This document shows positions 7,897 to 11,305 of a stretch of 11,305 nucleotides of DNA, piece by piece. This DNA comes from Hemicentrotus pulcherrimus (taxonomy: Eukaryota > Echinodermata > Echinoidea > Camarodonta > Strongylocentrotidae), in assembly GCA_003118195.1 (NCBI GenBank), contig BEXV01000197.1, positions 288,292-299,596 of the forward strand, in the 5' to 3' direction. Each line of letters starts with the position of its first letter. The stretch's first letter is position 1. The notes under the pieces were generated by a model. The model was not told the DNA's origin and ran no database searches. It saw only the letters and a program-made list of their open reading frames with translations. The translations under genes and the position numbers were made by a program.

Positions 7897-10242
7897 CTGA
7901 GACAAAAGACAGAAACAAAATTACTTAAATTGGAAAATTTGAAAGTTCAAATACATATGTGTATTGGTCTTTCATGGAAGCCTGACATATATACCTGTAA
8001 GACATAAGAGAAGATGATCAATAAAAGACAGCTTTGTACTGACCTTCCAGCGCTCACATGGAAGTAATGCACATCCTTTTTTACTAACATGGAGAAGTAC
8101 AGAATATTAACTTACACCCAACGTACTAAAACAGTCGCCATTTTTTTTTCTTCATCAAAATATGCAGGTAATTTTTTTGTATGAGGATTTTCTGTTATAA
8201 ACACTTAAACAGACAAATGAACTCATTTGAAGAGCAAACTGCCAAGGAACAATTTCTGCTGGTACATACATGTATACGCATATACACTGTATACTGCACT
8301 GTCACATGTTTTCATGCTAATTTTTCTGTCTTTCTCTCCATCTTTCTCTTCATATACTGTATATATCTATTTCTCTTCTTTCAACTCTATCCATCTCTCA
8401 CCCTCCTAATTCTTATAATATTCTCTATTTCTTTCAAAAAGAGATAAGATCTATGGCCATGACCCAAACCGTGCAACACACTTTCCATCTACTCTCAACA
8501 TAAATCAATCTATCAACCACTTCCTTCCGATGCACACCACTACTCACAATGTGGCACATGTATGATCCTCCTTTCTTGACTTTGTCTGTACCTTCATCAG
8601 GGCCAACCTGCAATTGCAACAACAGTGGAAAGTAAATCAATCATTTTGTAATAAGAGGAGAAAATATCATTATATATGTGCACACAGTTTTGACCTTGTG
8701 ATTTAACAATGCTATATTTGTGCCATCAAGTTTTGCACCTTAAAAAAAGATTCTCAAATATGATCATATATGCGTTTATTTGTTATTGTTATGTCCTTTA
8801 TAATTGGCATAAAGTGTATTCACTAATGGATATCTCCTGGCTGGATGCTATCCAGTCGACTTACAGGGTTGTTTTGAGATTCAGGACTGTGTACTGTGGT
8901 CCACCAGTCTGCTACCCATTCCCATGCATTCCCTACTGTGTTATATAAGCCATAGCCATTGGGTTCAAATGCTGTTACCTGTATGCAAAAAAGAAAATTA
9001 GGTGAAATCACACAATAAGTTCATCAATAAGTAGCTTGAGATACTATGAAGGTACAATCTTAATTTTCAGGTTATGAGGAATATTGCTTGAGCTGGCAAT
9101 ATCATGTACCTACATGTAGATTTTTTTCCTCTGCACATGTGCAGATAAAGGTCATTTGTTCACAAATTGTAAAAAAATTGAGACAAATACTTGTATAGTG
9201 CTCATGAAAGTTATGTAATAAGTATTCATTCAGCTGATACACAGGTGGAAGTATTCTTCTCAAGAGGGCAAACAAAAGGTATTCACAAAGCACCTCCATC
9301 ACTTGTCAGGGTTATTCTAAAATGCAAAAGTGGGGTGTATCTATAGTGTAAAAGATCTGTGGATATTTATGGGTCATGCGTTCCGAAGCTATTTAGGAAC
9401 TGGCTTATTACCATCTCATTGCATGCATTCTTGTAACTAAAAACCTAATGATGACATTCAAGCTTCTCTTATGGTAATTTTGTTTTCTTCCATTCAAATA
9501 ATTACAAAGTAAATCCACAAACCTCTGAAATAAGCAATTTTTACTGTACCTTTAATAACAGATTGCTACCTGCACAATTTTGGGAAGACTAGAAAACCCA
9601 TTAGTCAAAGTCAATGGGATACAAATCTTCATTTATAATAATTCAATGATCATAGCAAACATATATTAATGGTCTATGGTGACTGACTATTCACAGTGTG
9701 GCAGGATAAAGCAACAGGGGTTTTTTTTAATACAGTGCACAATATCTACAATTTTTTATATATTAGTTTTAGTGGTTATCATAACTTTTTTCCCTCAAAT
9801 TATTTGCCGAATCGGAATGGTTTAGTATATAAATTTGACTGAGAAAATTATTGATTGTTACATTGTTACATTCTGTATTCACAACATTTATAGTTGTGAT
9901 TCTATTTACATCTTTAATCATAGACATGTAGCATGATAAATGTAATCTGTTTGTTATATATTTCACATCAGTGTGTATATCAGTACCCTCCCTCATCAAG
10001 AACATTATTGTTGTGATTACCATTTTCATCATTTGCAATACAAGTATCATTGCCTATAACTATTATTATTATCCTCATCATCTTCATTCTTAGTAGTAGT
10101 ATAAAAAAAAAACCTTGGAATACTTACGGGGCATGTTCCTTCATAACCATCCTCTGCAGTATTGACTTTAGGGAATTCCCCTTGCCAAATGTTGACCCTA
10201 TGATGATCTTTGGGCATCAGTTTGTTACCCCAAGGAAAAAGC
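7756..10242 (-). CDS. SUMF1: SUMF1, formylglycine-generating enzyme; last four coding exons
   Basis: SUMF1 works in the endoplasmic reticulum and oxidises the cysteine of the sulfatase CxPxR motif to formylglycine, which every eukaryotic sulfatase needs. Exons at 10242-10128, 8978-8865, 8607-8548 and 7896-7756, all with GT-AG borders, join in frame into 142 residues matching about residues 243-374 of the human enzyme. Kept features are FPWGNKL, the first calcium-site stretch NIWQGEFP...EDGY, the second ([11 protein letters not shown]), [16 protein letters not shown] with the catalytic cysteine pair (human C336 and C341), and GFRC. Every known key residue in this part is present, so the gene looks functional. 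The tail is about ten residues longer than in human and contains CSNC. The first about 240 residues are not encoded here and must lie right of 11305 if the gene is whole. A plus-strand SETMAR-like exon sits within that upstream interval. Confidence 0.95.
7897..8547 (-). other. SUMF1 last intron, 651 bp, with pyrimidine/purine-asymmetric tract
   Basis: GTGAGT donor and TCTCAG acceptor, phase 0. It separates the codons of the two catalytic cysteines. From about 8320 to 8430 the plus strand is TCT/CTT-rich, so the pre-mRNA would be purine-rich there. No gene is seen. Confidence 0.85.
8548..8607 (-). CDS. SUMF1: SUMF1 60-nt exon carrying the first catalytic cysteine
   Basis: Twenty codons, [10 protein letters not shown] then [10 protein letters not shown], with acceptor TTGCAG (AG at 8609-8608) and donor GTGAGT (from 8547). 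The cysteine of GGSYMC corresponds to human C336. The exon is short, but both splice sites and the joined protein are unambiguous. Isoleucine sits where human has arginine, next to the following exon. Confidence 0.93.
8608..8864 (-). other. SUMF1 intron, 257 bp
   Basis: GTAAGT donor and TTGCAG acceptor, phase 0. AT-rich; nothing else is seen. Confidence 0.85.
8865..8978 (-). CDS. SUMF1: SUMF1 exon with the GNAWEW motif
   Basis: 114 nt, 38 codons, phase 0 at both ends, with acceptor CATACAG and donor GTAAGT. It encodes VTAFEPNG, then [14 protein letters not shown], then [12 protein letters not shown]. This is the most diagnostic FGE-sulfatase signature; N, G and E of [10 protein letters not shown] correspond to second calcium-site residues (human N293, G296, E300). 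Confidence 0.97.
8979..10127 (-). other. SUMF1 intron, 1149 bp
   Basis: GTAAGT donor and CATACAG acceptor, phase 0. It contains AT-rich sequence, a short TCA/TTA-type simple repeat near 10056-10100 and small random frames. No nested gene or transposon is recognisable. Confidence 0.85.
10128..10242 (-). CDS. SUMF1: SUMF1 exon with calcium-site motif
   Basis: 115 nt, corresponding to the human exon that begins near residue 243. The acceptor is TTTGCAG (AG at 10244-10243) and the donor GTAAGT (from 10127). The exon opens with the last base of a split codon, then encodes 38 residues: [10 protein letters not shown] through [17 protein letters not shown] to GTCP. N and I of NIWQ and D of AEDGY correspond to the calcium ligands N259, I260 and D273 of human SUMF1. 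It ends in phase 0. Confidence 0.95.
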
Positions 10243-10819
10243 CTGCAAACATTTTTTCAGAAAAATCAGAGTGAAAAGCTATAGTGCTGTGCTGTCATAT
10301 TAGACCATGGGAAGCAATATATGTTGTATTAACTNACAGTGCAGTGGCAACATAACATGAACTAGCTTGGGTTTTAGAATCTACCTTACCAAACACAAAT
10401 ACATGCATACGGGACCCCCTGTGTTAATTTTTTTTAATCACATCATTTTACTAAAGTCTAACAGTTAGATCTAGAACACAACCACACCACCAAAACATTC
10501 TTATTCAAACTGCCACATACATTTTTACAAATTCTATATCATAAACGAAATTTATACGTACTTAACGGCCTGATTGTGACAAAGTACAAAATAATAAAAG
10601 CATTCACATTCCAATCCCCATTTTTATTAGTTGCCAACGGACGCTTTATGCATTATGAATGAGTGGACAAAACTATCCCACAATACATCACACATTACAC
10701 GCATTATTACACACTCCGAAAACACAGTACGAATAAGGTAACTGAGAGGAAGATTGTGCAATACCTGTGTTTACAATCGGTTTCACGTCGAGAGTCGAGT
10801 GAGAGTCTGTCATTTCAAG
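10243..10819. other. SUMF1 intron / SETMAR-like promoter region
   Basis: 577 bp between the SUMF1 exon (minus) and the SETMAR-like exon (plus). It should contain both SUMF1 intron sequence and the promoter and 5' UTR of the plus-strand gene. AT-rich over most of its length, with a short CG-containing patch at 10786-10799. It holds the only ambiguous base (N at 10335). I find no SUMF1 exon in it. Confidence 0.5.
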
Positions 10820-10948
10820 ATGAATCCACACCCAAATATATCCTCCAGTAGAGAAGACACACCCTCAGGGAAACTGGATATTTGTTGCGGTATGGAGAAT
10901 GTTCCTGTCTTTGCTGAATGTGATCAGCAGTTTATATCAGATTTTGAG
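10820..10948 (+). CDS. SETMAR: First coding exon of a SETMAR-like histone methyltransferase (partial gene)
   Basis: 43 codons from ATG 10820 to a donor at 10949 (GAG/GTACAT), phase 0. KLDICCGMENVPV resembles QLDVACGQENLPV near the N-terminus of human SETMAR (from memory), and the 13 residues between that block and the exon end equal the human distance to its YTPD motif, which should open the next exon. SETMAR's SET part methylates histone H3 lysine 36; the pre-SET and SET domains would lie beyond the window. The Hsmar1 transposase fused to it in anthropoid primates is not expected in an invertebrate. ATG 10820 is the first in-frame ATG and has A at -3. The frame stays open to 11032, but residues after 10948 look intronic. 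The call rests on one short block, hence moderate confidence. Confidence 0.68.
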
Positions 10949-11305
10949 GTACATGTACTGTACGTCCATGCTATTATTACTAGATCGAGTAAAGAGAATG
11001 TGCCAATTAATATCTCAGACAAAATTGTCTAGAGACTGAGAGAGAGAGGACTCCCTTCGTTTTAATGTTCAGTATATACTTTAAAGTTCAGCAATATGGT
11101 TTAGTGTGATCCAAATAATTTATAAACTAGTGAATGAAATTTACAAAAACGAACTAAAAAAACATTAATTTAAAAATTAAAATCATGTTGTTAAAGCCAG
11201 AAGGTTATGGATAGTGATTCTTTACAATTTTGTTATATTTAGATGCCCCTGTGGATGTATTATAAGCACTAGCAAATTTAGCCCCTAAAACACTTGAGCT
11301 TTCGA
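10949..11305 (+). other. Presumed SETMAR-like intron 1 (start)
   Basis: It begins GTACATGTACTGTAC and becomes AT-rich, with a GAGAGAGAG run at 11037-11048. No following exon with a YTP-type start and no upstream SUMF1 exon on the minus strand is visible before the window ends. Confidence 0.5.

Noticed and set aside
7673..8007. Plus-strand frames of 62 and 88 codons
   Set aside because: They overlap the SUMF1 terminal exon antisense and read into its intron; no family resemblance.
8181..8447. 88-residue plus-strand frame rich in Phe/Ile/Leu/Ser, resembling a membrane segment
   Set aside because: It derives from a TCT/CTT-rich intronic tract; hydrophobicity follows from base composition.
10260..10450. 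Possible further SUMF1 exon ending near the ambiguous base at 10335 (a GTNAGT-like donor on the minus strand)
   Set aside because: The preceding translation does not resemble the expected GKRLPTEAEWE region in any frame.
10754..10819. Upstream extension of the SETMAR-like frame
   Set aside because: It would need a TTG start; the first ATG is 10820, and the similarity lies downstream of it.
11226..11275. Acceptor-like TTATATTTAG followed by ATGCCCCTG as SETMAR-like exon 2
   Set aside because: In the required phase it meets a stop within ten codons and lacks the expected YTP start.

Overview
The window is eukaryotic nuclear DNA, most likely from a marine invertebrate. Coding blocks are short and bounded by GT-AG introns. 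The non-coding DNA is AT-rich, with TGA and GT microsatellites and many copies of the self-complementary word TACATGTA, and the two host genes have clear vertebrate counterparts. The phylum cannot be fixed from the sequence; an echinoderm or a mollusc would both fit. The single N at 10335 suggests a draft assembly.

Left third (1-4374): a structurally complete hAT-superfamily DNA transposon of 4364 bp (3-4366). It has 9-bp terminal inverted repeats (CAGGGTTGG / CCAACCCTG) and an 8-bp target duplication, TTTAAGCT, complete on the right (4367-4374); the window opens on its last two bases (CT). Both ends carry dense TATTTACCG-type subterminal repeats, which on the left form a strict 10-bp tandem array next to a perfect 13-bp hairpin. 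Inside is one uninterrupted transposase exon (1133-2854, 573 aa) with a BED zinc finger, a DUF659/RNase H-like catalytic region and a C-terminal hAT dimerisation domain. The exon starts right after a splice acceptor, and the inferred upstream intron holds a long TGA microsatellite.

Middle (4375-7289): about 2.9 kb of AT-rich DNA with no supportable gene.

Right third (7290-11305): the minus strand carries the last four coding exons of SUMF1, the formylglycine-generating enzyme that activates sulfatases in the endoplasmic reticulum (10242-10128, 8978-8865, 8607-8548, 7896-7756). Reading frame and splice sites join cleanly and the catalytic and metal-binding residues are retained. The exons matching the first roughly 240 residues of the human enzyme are not in the window. 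Only about 580 bp upstream of the first visible SUMF1 exon, on the plus strand, lies what looks like exon 1 (10820-10948) of a SETMAR-like SET-domain histone methyltransferase. If SUMF1 is intact, the SETMAR-like gene therefore starts inside a SUMF1 intron on the opposite strand.

I see no operon, CRISPR array or RNA gene, and no clearly new biological system. The most interesting items are the end architecture of the hAT element and the interleaved SUMF1/SETMAR-like pair.
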